NCBI GenBank assembly: GCA_017503865.1
Contig: JAFVSI010000040.1
Location: 1-55,735 of the forward strand
Length of the DNA: 55,735 bases
Direction of reading: 5' to 3'
Source of the DNA: Clostridia bacterium
GTDB lineage: Bacteria; Bacillota; Clostridia; Oscillospirales; CAG-272
A program made the position numbers and the translations under genes. Within the stretch, counting starts at the first letter, position 1, and each line of letters starts with the position of its first letter. Shown here piece after piece: positions 24,049 through 31,176 of this stretch. Below the pieces are notes generated by a model. The model was not told where the DNA came from. It made no database searches and saw only the letters and a program-made list of their open reading frames with translations.

Positions 24049-24367
24049 CTTGCTTATCTGTTGTTCCCCAACGGCAACTACCACCGCACCAAGAATATCC
24101 ATTATGAAAACCACTTCCATCTCTGTTTCTTACCGATATATCAAACATCTTTTCAATAAACGGAATTTTTGGTTGTAACTCGGTGCATTTAATTCCCAAA
24201 GTCTCGCACTTCGCCTTGACCTTTTCCCAAAGTCTGTCAATGCACTCAAAGTCCATTCCGTTGTTGTATCTCACAACTTCGTTAAGCGGATAATCCCTGC
24301 GGATTAACTCCCAAACCATAGCCATACTGTCATTTCCACAACTACAACTTGCGATATAATAACTCAT
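23885..24367 (-). CDS. Truncated PAPS-reductase-like phage protein (160 aa)
   Basis: MSYYIASCSCGNDSMAMVWELI carries the ATP-pyrophosphatase-type SxGxDS loop of the PAPS reductase/N-type ATPase family (here CSCGNDS), and NGYSWCGGSCRWGTTDKQVTLDKY and YVGIAFDEQHRTP are typical of phage members. Those usually run to 200-250 aa and continue after 'PLxxWGxTE'; this one ends soon after PLKDWGYTQKF with the unrelated tail LMICHAPQ. Its 3' end overlaps a plus-strand gene by 164 bases. The function of the family in phages (possibly nucleobase thiolation or DNA modification) is not established. Confidence 0.8.
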   Translation of the reverse strand: MSYYIASCSCGNDSMAMVWELIRRDYPLNEVVRYNNGMDFECIDRLWEKVKAKCETLGIKCTELQPKIPFIEKMFDISVRNRDGSGFHNGYSWCGGSCRWGTTDKQVTLDKYCEAIDNVVVYVGIAFDEQHRTPDKPYKVHPLKDWGYTQKFLMICHAPQ

Positions 24368-24382
24368 ATCATCACTCCTATA

Positions 24383-24949
24383 CTATTTATTTGCATTATT
24401 CTTCTTTTTATTTGTATTTTTCTTATTTGCAGATTTCTTGCTTTTCTTTTTTGCGGTTTCGTATTTGCTCTTAAACTTTCTGAAATTATATCCTATCTGG
24501 TATTTTGGATAATAAATCATAGTTTTAGTGCATAGTGGGTGAGATTTACCGCCCTCTTTTGACTTTGTGAAAAAAATGCAATTATCGCAAGTTCGCTCCG
24601 TAGTTTTCGCTTTGCTTTTTGTCGGCTTATTCTTTTTTACAAGTCGCAAAATCCTTTCATCGCTACAAACTGCTTCGCCGTTTTTAACTCGGTGAATATA
24701 CTTATGACAATCAATGCAAAGCAACGCAACATCACTTGATTTTTCCTTTCCGATATTGCTATACGAAATGTGATGCACATTCATAATCGGCTCAATCGCT
24801 CCGCAACACTCACACTTTTTTCGTTGCTTTATGATGCTATCCCTAAATCGTTTCCAATGCTCGGTCTGCAAGTAATTTTCATATCCAATGCAAACTTCTT
24901 TTGTGTCTTTACAAGTGTATTTCTTTGTTTTAAGATAATATTCGTTCAT
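24383..24949 (-). CDS. HNH endonuclease (188 aa)
   Basis: The HNH core is CECCGAIEP..NVHHISYSNIGKEKSSDVALLCIDCHKYIH, with paired CxxC sets that bind zinc, His-His catalytic residues and the closing CxxC/H. A second Cys cluster (CDNCIFF...HPLCTK) and a long Lys/Asn/Ser-rich C-terminal tail follow. Free-standing HNH proteins in phages act as homing or nicking enzymes. No ribosome site precedes the ATG; instead the transcript begins with the structured RNA at 24954-25070 and its terminator. Confidence 0.9.
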   Translation of the reverse strand: MNEYYLKTKKYTCKDTKEVCIGYENYLQTEHWKRFRDSIIKQRKKCECCGAIEPIMNVHHISYSNIGKEKSSDVALLCIDCHKYIHRVKNGEAVCSDERILRLVKKNKPTKSKAKTTERTCDNCIFFTKSKEGGKSHPLCTKTMIYYPKYQIGYNFRKFKSKYETAKKKSKKSANKKNTNKKKNNANK

Positions 24950-24953
24950 ATTG

Positions 24954-25070
24954 AAAAAGAAAAACCACTTGCTATAAAGAGGGTTCGGCTCTCTATAACA
25001 AATGGTTATGCGGATAGATATTCAGTTATTGCTGATACAATATCCGAACCATATCATATCCGCTTTCTGT
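24954..25070 (-). ncRNA. Pseudoknotted leader RNA / small RNA upstream of HNH gene, copy A
   Basis: From the likely start (about 25070) the minus-strand RNA folds as follows. A bulged stem, GCGGAUA plus GAUAU (25063-25051), pairs with AUAUC plus UAUCCGC (25021-25010). Inside it are GGUUCGG (25050-25044) and a 4-bp hairpin with loop CAAUAA. Then a 19-bp hairpin (25007-24989 with 24981-24963, three G-U pairs on this strand, none possible on the other) has loop CCGAACC, which is exactly complementary to GGUUCGG (7-bp pseudoknot). A run of T's follows, so it can end as an RNA of about 115 bases. No known family recognised. Confidence 0.85.
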
Positions 25071-25076
25071 ACCCTT

Positions 25077-25105
25077 ATTTTAACACATAAAAATGCGCTT
25101 GTCAA
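25077..25105 (-). promoter_or_regulatory. Promoter for leader RNA A, TTGACA-17-TAAAAT
   Basis: Minus-strand TTGACA (25105-25100) and TAAAAT (25082-25077), 17-base spacer ending TATGTGT, followed by AAGGGTA. The RNA fold begins a few bases after the expected start, so the RNA is the first thing transcribed. Confidence 0.82.
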
Positions 25106-25119
25106 GGGGTTTTCGCAAA

Positions 25120-25311
25120 TTATTTCAATTTTTTCGCAAACTCGTCCACGATTTTCTGCGACCAAAGTGGGACATTCGCGCCGCGCTCCCAATTTGAAAT
25201 GGTTTGGGTCGAGAAACCGAGCCGCATCCCGAACTCCGCTTGGGTCAGTTTCGCCGCCGTCCGCACTCGCCGAACAAACGCACCGTAGGTTTCGCCTTTA
25301 TTGATTTTCAT
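25120..25311 (-). CDS. Cro/CI-type HTH regulator (63 aa)
   Basis: Residues about 14-58 form an XRE helix-turn-helix: FVRRVRTAAKLTQAEFGMRLGFSTQTISNWERG. The start at 25311 is chosen because AAAGGAG lies 10 bases upstream; a further seven-residue extension has none. Its size suits a dimeric repressor of the Cro type. It lies at the end of the operon behind the 30.2-kb promoter, immediately upstream of the leader RNA A promoter, so it could control one of these. No integrase of the usual temperate type was found. Confidence 0.88.
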   Translation of the reverse strand: MKINKGETYGAFVRRVRTAAKLTQAEFGMRLGFSTQTISNWERGANVPLWSQKIVDEFAKKLK

Positions 25312-25334
25312 TGTCGTTTTCTCCTTTCGCATTT

Positions 25335-25757
25335 TTATCCGAAAGACTTTCTTGCTTCGGTTTCGTTATCAAAAAAACGGCAACCCCAATAACTTAATCT
25401 TTCCATATTGACATATTTTTCTTCTTGTGGGTTTTCTTTTAACCATTCTGTTACTGCCTCTTTAAGAGTTGATGCTTTGTAAAAACCCAAAAATTTAGCA
25501 GTTGAACTTTCTCCCGTAGCCGCATATCCCTCTATCCATAGACCAATCTCATTTTGTGATGGCTTCAAATCATTTTCTGCTTTTTCCGCATAAAACAGCA
25601 TACCCTTTTGGATATAAAATTTCACAAGCCGAATTTGCCAACTGCCGAAAAATCCGTAGTTTAGAATTTTGTCGTGGAAATACACAAACTCCTGCTTCAT
25701 CAACTCGTCAAGCGAAGTGATTTTCTCGCCCTTGCGGTATTTTCTCTTGTATGCCAT
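25335..25757 (-). CDS. Hypothetical protein with aromatic-rich C-terminus (140 aa)
   Basis: A basic N-terminus (MAYKRKYRKGEK) leads into a helical, aromatic-rich body (FVYFHDKILNYGFFGSWQIRLVKFYIQKG, STLKEAVTEWLKENPQEEKYVNMERLSYWGCRFF). No family recognised. The start overlaps the stop of the upstream gene by one base, so it is part of the same operon. Confidence 0.65.
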   Translation of the reverse strand: MAYKRKYRKGEKITSLDELMKQEFVYFHDKILNYGFFGSWQIRLVKFYIQKGMLFYAEKAENDLKPSQNEIGLWIEGYAATGESSTAKFLGFYKASTLKEAVTEWLKENPQEEKYVNMERLSYWGCRFFDNETEARKSFG

Positions 25758-26272
25758 TATTCCCCCTCCAACATCTCTTTTGCGATTTGGTCTATAACCG
25801 AAAGCATAAACTGTACCTCGGTATGTTTAATAGGTGCTTTCTTTGTGGGTTTGTAGCAAGGTCGGTCATACCATTCGTGAATAGCCGTTTGCATCTTCCG
25901 CACGGTATCGGCTCTGCACTCCTTTACATCAAGTTCAACTCTTTCAAGGCACTCGGATTTGATTTCTTCCATTTTTTCATCGGGCATTACCACTTGGAAA
26001 GTGATACTGTTTTTAAACCTCTCGTTTTCCGAAGTTAGTTCCTTGACATTTTCCTCTGCTTCGTGCAGTTTGCAACTTTCAAGGTGCAGCGTTCCCTCGT
26101 AGCCGTTCTCGCACTCTTTAAGTCGGTTTTCAAGGGAGAAGATTTTATCTGCTTGCTCGTTCACAAAGGCAAAAATCTCGCAATTATCGCTGATGTTCCA
26201 CCAAGTTTCATTGTCAACTGCGCCCCTGCAAATGTCTTGCAAAGGGCAGTTATGTTCTCTGCATTGTTTCAT
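25757..26272 (-). CDS. Cys-rich N-terminus with coiled coil, paralogue of 34438-34962 (171 aa)
   Basis: MKQCREHNCPLQDICRG has several Cys residues. It is followed by FSLENRLKECENGYEGTLHLESCKLHEAEENVKELTSENERFK, a coiled coil, and a C-terminal helix with RADTVRKMQTAIHEWYDR. The start at 26272 is used because GAGGGCGAGGA precedes it and it overlaps the stop of the 50-aa gene (ATGA). A long block is shared with the product at 34438-34962 (ENRLKECENGY-GTLHLESCKLH), so the pair arose by duplication. Function unknown. Confidence 0.75.
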   Translation of the reverse strand: MKQCREHNCPLQDICRGAVDNETWWNISDNCEIFAFVNEQADKIFSLENRLKECENGYEGTLHLESCKLHEAEENVKELTSENERFKNSITFQVVMPDEKMEEIKSECLERVELDVKECRADTVRKMQTAIHEWYDRPCYKPTKKAPIKHTEVQFMLSVIDQIAKEMLEGE

Positions 26273-26421
26273 TCCTCGCCCTCCAACTTCTTCGCAATTC
26301 TCGCCCAATCCTTTTCAGTCATTTCGTTGGCGCAATCCTCGCACACGGGGTAGCCACACAACGGACTGCAATTATCTTGACCGATTTCGTTTATATCTCT
26401 GCCACATTCTTCGCAAATCAT
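26269..26421 (-). CDS. Zinc-binding microprotein (50 aa)
   Basis: MICEECGRDINEIGQDNCSPLCGYPVCEDCANEMTEKDW contains four CxxC-like pairs that could hold two zinc ions. The gene overlaps its neighbours by four bases on both sides (ATGA junctions), a good sign that it is translated. It is one of several Cys-rich microproteins in the early operon. Confidence 0.75.
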   Translation of the reverse strand: MICEECGRDINEIGQDNCSPLCGYPVCEDCANEMTEKDWARIAKKLEGEE

Positions 26422-26819
26422 TCCCTCTCTCCTTCCATTTCACGCAATTTCGCTTCGGCGGCGGCTTTGGTTAGAAACCATCGTTTATTAAAATCGAAAC
26501 TCGAAAGCGGATAACTTCTTTTTCCATTTATAAGTATATGAATATAATAAGTCGTTCTTGTTATTTCATAATCAAAGACTTTGCATTCAATAACTCCTTG
26601 CACATTACACTCAGCCCAATAAACCGTCTGCCCCACCGCACACGGCAACTCCACGATTTTCCCCTGCTCGATTTTGTCCTCTAATTCGCAGAGCTTAATC
26701 GCCATTCGGTGAATATCCGTCAAGCAATTCTCGTTCTGCGGATATACCGTGTTCCAATATTCGCCGTTGGAAAATTGAACACCGCCGTTTTCTTTTCGCT
26801 TCGTCAATCTTTCGCTCAT
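26418..26819 (-). CDS. Common phage early protein, 'MSERLTKRKENGGV' type (133 aa)
   Basis: The protein opens with a variant of the 'RLTKR.ng..' signature seen in many Firmicute phage early operons, then carries IHRMAIKLCELEDKIEQGKIVELPCAVGQTVYWA and a C-terminal WFLTKAAAEAKLREMEGERE. It is a small beta-barrel-like middle flanked by helices. No function is known for the group. Confidence 0.75.
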   Translation of the reverse strand: MSERLTKRKENGGVQFSNGEYWNTVYPQNENCLTDIHRMAIKLCELEDKIEQGKIVELPCAVGQTVYWAECNVQGVIECKVFDYEITRTTYYIHILINGKRSYPLSSFDFNKRWFLTKAAAEAKLREMEGERE

Positions 26820-26831
26820 TTTTCTCTCCTT

Positions 26832-28205
26832 TCATAACATCTCCTTGAATATCGCCATAAGGCAATTAGTGATAATAGAGTCGCCCGCCAAATGATACAA
26901 ACTTGAATTACTTTGGTTTCGGGAAACTCGCTCAAAATCCTCGTCTTTGACACCCATAAGTCTAAAACACTCTTTTGGGGTGTATTTTCTTATACCACAC
27001 AAATCGTATAAAAAGTTCTCATTATTGCTACTAAAAGTTGTTTTTATAGTTTGGCAAACCTCCTCATACGCAGTACGATTATAGCAGTCGATTGATAAAA
27101 TCTTATCCCCCAAAGGCGTCTTTTCAAGAGTTGCTTTGAGGTGCGAGTTTTTGATTGTTTCGATTGCAACTTGTCGTATTTCGTTTATTGAGTATTCAAT
27201 ATTGTTTTCTGCAACAACGAAATTCGTTATGTCTGCTCGTTGGCTTTCTGCCCCCCTACAAGAAATCGTTTTACATACTTGGGGATTTACTATTCTATCT
27301 CCTAAATCTCCGCGTTTTGTGTTATCACAAACCCTCTTACAATCAAAACAATATACAAGTTGTTCTAATGTCAAGTAATATTGGTGTTCTACGTTTTTTT
27401 CTAAGTAATCATTAACGAATGATTTCAAAGTTCGTGCTTGTGGAAACTCGTAGTAATAATCTCCCAAAGCGCTTACCATAAAGCAGCGCTCTCGATTTTG
27501 TGGAGTTCCGTAGTCCTTGCCATTCATAATAGCATACCACGATTTGTAACCAAGACTTTCAAGTTTCATAAACCAATCACGGAAAGCATCACGGTTTTTC
27601 TCCCCGATAACTTGCGGAACATTCTCCAAAAGCAAGATTTGAGGCAATTCCTCGCACTCGTCAAGAATACGCTCAATTTCCCAAAGCAAACCGCTTCTTG
27701 TTCCGCTACCCTTTTGCATACCTTTGGAAAGTCCTGCTTGGCTCAAATCTTGGCAAGGGAAAGAGTATGTCAAAATGTAAGTATAATCGTCCGTGTCGTT
27801 TATCTGTAAGTCTTTGCCCTTGACATTCGTGACGGATACAAGGTTGTGAGTGGCTATAATGTTGTTGTAGACCTTGCGGATTTTGCCCTCGCCCATTCTT
27901 GTAATTTGCTCTCTTGTCATAGGTTTGTTGTAATCGGCAGAAATGCCTTTTGCAAACAAATAGTCAATGAGCCATTCTTTGCTATACTCTGCCGAATAAT
28001 CGGTGTTATCATCGGGAAAGTGCATATCTTTGTACGCTTGAATGGACTTTACCGCCCACTCTGCGATTTTCCAATGCTCAAAGCCCACTCCAAGATATTT
28101 TAGTGCAAGTGCTTGGCTACCATACCCTGCAAAGCACTCAATCAAGCGAATTGGCTTTGTGATTTTAAGCGGTTGGCTACCGTCAAAGATTGACATTTGT
28201 CTCAT
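26832..28205 (-). CDS. DNA (cytosine-5) methyltransferase (457 aa)
   Basis: All key motifs are present: motif I IECFAGYGSQA (22-32, AdoMet binding), motif IV SFPCQDLSQAG with catalytic Cys151, motif VI LLLENVP (192-197), motif VIII QNRERCFMVS (236-245), a target-recognition region of about 130 residues and a C-terminal motif IX/X region (RKYTPKECFRLMG, NSSLYHLAGDSI). It should protect phage DNA from host restriction or mark it. It overlaps the next gene upstream by 23 bases. No cognate restriction enzyme gene lies nearby. Confidence 0.93.
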   Translation of the reverse strand: MRQMSIFDGSQPLKITKPIRLIECFAGYGSQALALKYLGVGFEHWKIAEWAVKSIQAYKDMHFPDDNTDYSAEYSKEWLIDYLFAKGISADYNKPMTREQITRMGEGKIRKVYNNIIATHNLVSVTNVKGKDLQINDTDDYTYILTYSFPCQDLSQAGLSKGMQKGSGTRSGLLWEIERILDECEELPQILLLENVPQVIGEKNRDAFRDWFMKLESLGYKSWYAIMNGKDYGTPQNRERCFMVSALGDYYYEFPQARTLKSFVNDYLEKNVEHQYYLTLEQLVYCFDCKRVCDNTKRGDLGDRIVNPQVCKTISCRGAESQRADITNFVVAENNIEYSINEIRQVAIETIKNSHLKATLEKTPLGDKILSIDCYNRTAYEEVCQTIKTTFSSNNENFLYDLCGIRKYTPKECFRLMGVKDEDFERVSRNQSNSSLYHLAGDSIITNCLMAIFKEML

Positions 28206-28638
28206 TCCACTTCTCCACCTTTCGTTTCATTTTGGTAATGTACTGTCGGCTCACGCCGTATTTTCGGGCGATTTCGGCTTGGGAAAGAACGCCCTCTTGC
28301 AAGTCCTCGACAATGGCATCGGTGCGGTCACAATGCACCCAATTTCGGGTTTTCTTGCCCTTGTGGCACTTGTTCCAACCGAGGAACGAGCGCACGGAAT
28401 GGACGGACAGCCCGTATTCCTCGGCAATCGCGTAGGGGTTTCTCTCGCCCCTTTGGAACGCCGCAACCACCTTTTCCTCGGCGGTCTTGCGCGTTGTCGG
28501 GAACTCGCCGTTGCGCTTCATTTCCCGAATGGTGTCCGCGAACTCCACTCGCCCCACCGCCACCATCTGCCGTATCTGCCCCAAGGTCATTCCACTTTCC
28601 CATAGCGACACGATGCGCGACTTTTCACTTTCGGTCAT
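28183..28638 (-). CDS. Protein with three HTH-like segments (151 aa)
   Basis: Three helix-turn-helix-like units are visible: MTLGQIRQMVAVGRVEFADTI, NPYAIAEEYGLSVHSVRSFLG and LSQAEIARKYGVSRQYITKMK. It is basic and would bind DNA. It lies immediately upstream of the methyltransferase gene and overlaps it, so it could regulate it or serve as a small-terminase-like protein far from the terminase. The role is not established. Confidence 0.75.
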   Translation of the reverse strand: MTESEKSRIVSLWESGMTLGQIRQMVAVGRVEFADTIREMKRNGEFPTTRKTAEEKVVAAFQRGERNPYAIAEEYGLSVHSVRSFLGWNKCHKGKKTRNWVHCDRTDAIVEDLQEGVLSQAEIARKYGVSRQYITKMKRKVEKWNETNVNL

Positions 28639-28820
28639 TCCTCTGCCTCCATTTCAAGCCACTTTTTCGCTTGCCCAATACCGATTTCGCAGTATCTTGC
28701 AAACATACATTCATCACAAGATGCGTTTGGATTTAAGCACACATCCGCTTTCGTAATCACATCAAGAATTTCCGCCAATTCCTCAACGCTCATTCCCTTA
28801 ATTCGCTCAAAGTTTGTCAT
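28635..28820 (-). CDS. Small Cys-containing early protein (61 aa)
   Basis: MTNFERIKGMSVEELAEILDVI then ASCDECMFARYCEIGIGQAKKWLEMEAEE: an N-terminal helix and a CxxC...C cluster. Small proteins with 'mtn.erIk.ms.eElA' openings are frequent in phage early operons. It overlaps the next gene by 4 bases. Function unknown. Confidence 0.75.
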   Translation of the reverse strand: MTNFERIKGMSVEELAEILDVITKADVCLNPNASCDECMFARYCEIGIGQAKKWLEMEAEE

Positions 28821-29145
28821 TTCCGTTCTCCTTTTTCAGCCGTTCCCAATCAATGCGCTGACCGCACCGAGGACAAAACTCAAATCGATCAAAGCAAAAA
28901 TTACCACCATTATCTGCAAAGTCAGCAAAAGTGATTTTTATACCCAACGCATTTTCTCTTTCAATATCTTCCTTTATTTCGGCAAGTGTCACAATGTCAC
29001 ATTCCTCATAAGGGTAGGAAAACCCAATAATGTGTTCGCAAGTATTTTCCACCTTGCAACTCACACCGTCGATGCACACGAACTCTCGGTCTTTCCCTGC
29101 GTGTTCGCACTTGCTCACGCAATCCTTGCAGTTATCTTTTTTCAT
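28807..29145 (-). CDS. Cys-rich zinc-binding protein (112 aa)
   Basis: N-terminal NCKDCVSKCEHAGKDREFVCIDGVSCKVENTCEH supplies many Cys/His residues and the C-terminus ends with CPRCGQRIDWERL, a rubredoxin-type knuckle. It probably binds two zinc ions. It overlaps the 57-aa gene before it by 14 bases. Confidence 0.75.
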   Translation of the reverse strand: MKKDNCKDCVSKCEHAGKDREFVCIDGVSCKVENTCEHIIGFSYPYEECDIVTLAEIKEDIERENALGIKITFADFADNGGNFCFDRFEFCPRCGQRIDWERLKKENGNDKL

Positions 29146-29305
29146 TCGTTGTCACCGCCTTTTTGTTTTCGTATGCTTTTTGCTTTGAATGATAATATTT
29201 ACAACGCTCTCCTAAATAGTCCATTTCATCATAAGTTCCATACCATTTGCAAACTGTCTTGTGAATACAATTTCTGCACCTTTGCTTATTTGTAAGTTTT
29301 TTCAT
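29132..29305 (-). CDS. Cys-rich microprotein (57 aa)
   Basis: The frame from ATG 29305 reads MKKLTNKQRCRNCIHKTVCKWYG...GERCKYYHSKQ, with CxxC, C and CxxxH positions that may hold one zinc ion. It has GAGGTGAGGG upstream and ends inside the next gene. Similar 'CxxCxxxxxCxWY' microproteins recur in phage early regions. Confidence 0.7.
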   Translation of the reverse strand: MKKLTNKQRCRNCIHKTVCKWYGTYDEMDYLGERCKYYHSKQKAYENKKAVTTNEKR

Positions 29306-29309
29306 TCCC

Positions 29310-29885
29310 TCACCTCAAATCCTCAATCATTCTGTTAATGGTGCTACGAGCCAAGCCCGTGGCTTCCGCGATCTGCGAAACCCTCTTGCCCTCGCCGTAC
29401 ATTCGCCGTACCTCTGCCCTCTGCTCTGACGTGTGGATCGCAGGGCGACCGAGGGTTTGTCCGTTTGCTTTCTTTGCGGACAACGCTTGTTTTGTGCGGT
29501 CACTAATGAGGTCGCGCTCAAACTGTGCAAATGCGCCCATGATGTTGAACACAAGTGCGCCCATAGCATCAAGTCCGTCACCGCCGATAGACAAATTTTC
29601 CTTGATGAAAACCACCTTGACCTTTTTGACCTTGACAAGCATATTCGTGGTGTCAATCAAGTCCTGCATCGACCTCGCCATTCTGCTCATACTCTCAAAG
29701 TAAATTTCATCTCCCTTTTGCAGAACTTCAAGCAACTCGCCAAACGCTTCTCTGCCACTCGCCTTTTTCGTTCCGCTAATCTTTTCCTCAAAGATGCGGT
29801 CAAGGTTGTAGTCCTTCAATACGAACTCTTGTCGGGTGAACTCTTGCTTGTCTTGTGTGCTTACTCTCATATAGCCGTATTTCAT
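29310..29885 (-). CDS. Serine recombinase, resolvase/invertase type (191 aa)
   Basis: The N-terminal catalytic domain begins YGYMRVSTQDKQEFTRQ (catalytic Ser9), and has FESMSRMARSMQDLI, KVKVVFIKENLSIGG and FAQFERDLISDRTKQAL; the C-terminal HTH is RVSQIAEATGLARSTINRMIEDL. At 191 aa it is a small Hin/Tn3-type enzyme, not a large integrase. The start at 29885 is supported by AAGGAG. It could resolve multimers or invert a segment; no paired inversion sites were seen in the window. Confidence 0.92.
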   Translation of the reverse strand: MKYGYMRVSTQDKQEFTRQEFVLKDYNLDRIFEEKISGTKKASGREAFGELLEVLQKGDEIYFESMSRMARSMQDLIDTTNMLVKVKKVKVVFIKENLSIGGDGLDAMGALVFNIMGAFAQFERDLISDRTKQALSAKKANGQTLGRPAIHTSEQRAEVRRMYGEGKRVSQIAEATGLARSTINRMIEDLR

Positions 29886-29896
29886 TTTATAACTCC

Positions 29897-30145
29897 TTAC
29901 TTCCCTTGCAATTTGCAAAGCAATTCAAAAGATTTTCTGTACTGCTCCATATAGGACTTCACATCATACCGCATACCGCTTTCAAACCTTGCGTGGTCGG
30001 TAACTCCGTTCTTCATTACGGTCACATAGAGTTTTGAGATGTACTGCTTTTCCAATACGGCATCAAATCCGTTCTTGTCAAGCCACTCAAAAATGTACTT
30101 GTCCTCTTTTGAAAATTCCCACTTTTTCTTTTCGGTGTTAATCAT
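29897..30145 (-). CDS. Small protein behind operator-promoter (82 aa)
   Basis: MINTEKKKWEFSKEDKYIFEWLDKNGFDAVLEKQYISKLYVTVMKNGV is a mixed alpha/beta protein of unknown function with a helical end (YMEQYRKSFELLCKLQGK). It is the first gene of the operon that continues with the serine recombinase. Its ATG lies only 2 bases after a 30-base inverted repeat that contains its ribosome binding site. Confidence 0.75.
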   Translation of the reverse strand: MINTEKKKWEFSKEDKYIFEWLDKNGFDAVLEKQYISKLYVTVMKNGVTDHARFESGMRYDVKSYMEQYRKSFELLCKLQGK

Positions 30146-30147
30146 AA

Positions 30148-30177
30148 GGGGGTACCTTCCTTTCCTTTGGTACCCCC
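30148..30177 (-). promoter_or_regulatory. Inverted repeat over transcription start (operator)
   Basis: GGGGGTACC (30148-30156) and GGTACCCCC (30169-30177) are exact inverted copies with a 12-base centre. The right arm touches the -10 hexamer and spans the likely start, and the ribosome site lies in the centre. It may be a repressor operator, or an RNA hairpin that exposes or hides the ribosome site; the position over the start favours a DNA operator. Confidence 0.75.
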
Positions 30178-30206
30178 ATTATATCACATCTTTTTCAGTT
30201 TGTCAA
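30178..30206 (-). promoter_or_regulatory. Promoter, TTGACA-17-TATAAT
   Basis: Minus-strand TTGACA (30206-30201) and TATAAT (30183-30178), spacer ending GATGTGA, followed by the GGGGGTACC inverted repeat. It drives the 82-aa gene, the serine recombinase and probably all genes down to the HTH regulator at 25120. Confidence 0.88.
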
Positions 30207-30253
30207 CCCTTTTTGCGGAAAAATTTTTAGAAAGTTTGTTTCGATTTTGAAAT

Positions 30254-30991
30254 TCACCGAGCGAAACGTGAAATTTGCCCATTGGCGTCAATGTTGTTTA
30301 GTCGGTCATTTGCGATTTTGCACCACTTTTCTGAGATTTCAAAACCAATGAATTGTCTGCCGATTTCCTTGCAAGCGATAGCAGTTGTGCCACTTCCCAT
30401 AAAGCAATCAAGCACAATGTCATTCGGTTGCGTTGCGTGAAGCAAGTGCCTTTTAACAAGTTGTAGTGGCTTAATGGTCGGGTGTTCAAAAATATCTTTA
30501 TCGCTTTTATTTGCAGGGCTTACATAAAATTTACTTTTAAGGTCATATCCATCGTTAAGTGCTACACCACATTCTCTCATATAAACGCAATATTCAATGT
30601 CGGGCAACCAAATATTATTCGTCTGCGGTGTTGGGTTTGTTTTGCACCAAACAAGAATATCTATGTTGCACTCGTTCTGCCCCCCAAAATTCATAATATC
30701 AAGCAACTGCAATTTACTGCACCAAATGAATATGTTTATCTTTTTTAATACTCTCTTAAATTCATCAAGTATAGCATAATCAATACCGCTTGATATATCT
30801 TTAAGTTCTTCTTTTTTTCTTGCCGTTCTTACACACATTTCGCTATGACCTAAACCGCCATTTTCATATAAATATGGAATGTCCGTGTAAACGCAATCCA
30901 CACTATTATCGGGCAACTCCTTAATCAACTCATAGCAATCGCCACAAGTGATTTTGTTTATGTATTTGTCAATCAAGGCTCTGTCCCCCAT
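30254..30991 (-). CDS. DNA amino-methyltransferase, beta-class order (245 aa)
   Basis: Motif IV TDIPY (36-40) comes first and motif I FMGSGTT (197-203) near the end, with HPTIKPLQLVKRHL (170-183) between: this is the permuted order of beta-class N6-adenine/N4-cytosine methyltransferases. TDIPY departs from the usual (D/S)PPY by one Ile, so activity should be tested. Such phage enzymes protect DNA against restriction. It overlaps the next gene (30973) by 19 bases. Confidence 0.87.
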   Translation of the reverse strand: MGDRALIDKYINKITCGDCYELIKELPDNSVDCVYTDIPYLYENGGLGHSEMCVRTARKKEELKDISSGIDYAILDEFKRVLKKINIFIWCSKLQLLDIMNFGGQNECNIDILVWCKTNPTPQTNNIWLPDIEYCVYMRECGVALNDGYDLKSKFYVSPANKSDKDIFEHPTIKPLQLVKRHLLHATQPNDIVLDCFMGSGTTAIACKEIGRQFIGFEISEKWCKIANDRLNNIDANGQISRFAR

Positions 30992-31176
30992 AATTCAAAC
31001 ATTTTTTCGTCAACTTCTTTCAACTGCGTTCCGCAACACCAACAGAAATTTGGGTAACTCGGATTTTTTTCGTTAGTATTGCCATACTTCAATGTAACAC
31101 CGCAAATTCGGCACTCATATACGCAAAGGTTAAACGCCTGCTCTTTCTTGTAAGGCTTAACTATTTTCCTTTTCAC
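30973..31176 (-). CDS. Zinc-ribbon protein (67 aa)
   Basis: MKRKIVKPYKKEQAF is basic; then CVYECRICGVTLKYG ... FCWCCGTQLKEV gives two CxxC-type knuckles (CRIC and CWCC), a zinc ribbon. It lies upstream of the methyltransferase and overlaps it. A nucleic-acid-binding partner is plausible. Confidence 0.78.
   Translation of the reverse strand: MKRKIVKPYKKEQAFNLCVYECRICGVTLKYGNTNEKNPSYPNFCWCCGTQLKEVDEKMFELWGTEP

Noticed and set aside
24383..24949. HNH gene plus structured RNA as an IscB/HEARO-like RNA-guided system
   Set aside because: The proteins lack a RuvC domain and are under 190 aa, and the RNA is much shorter than known omega-RNAs. A guide role cannot be claimed from the sequence.
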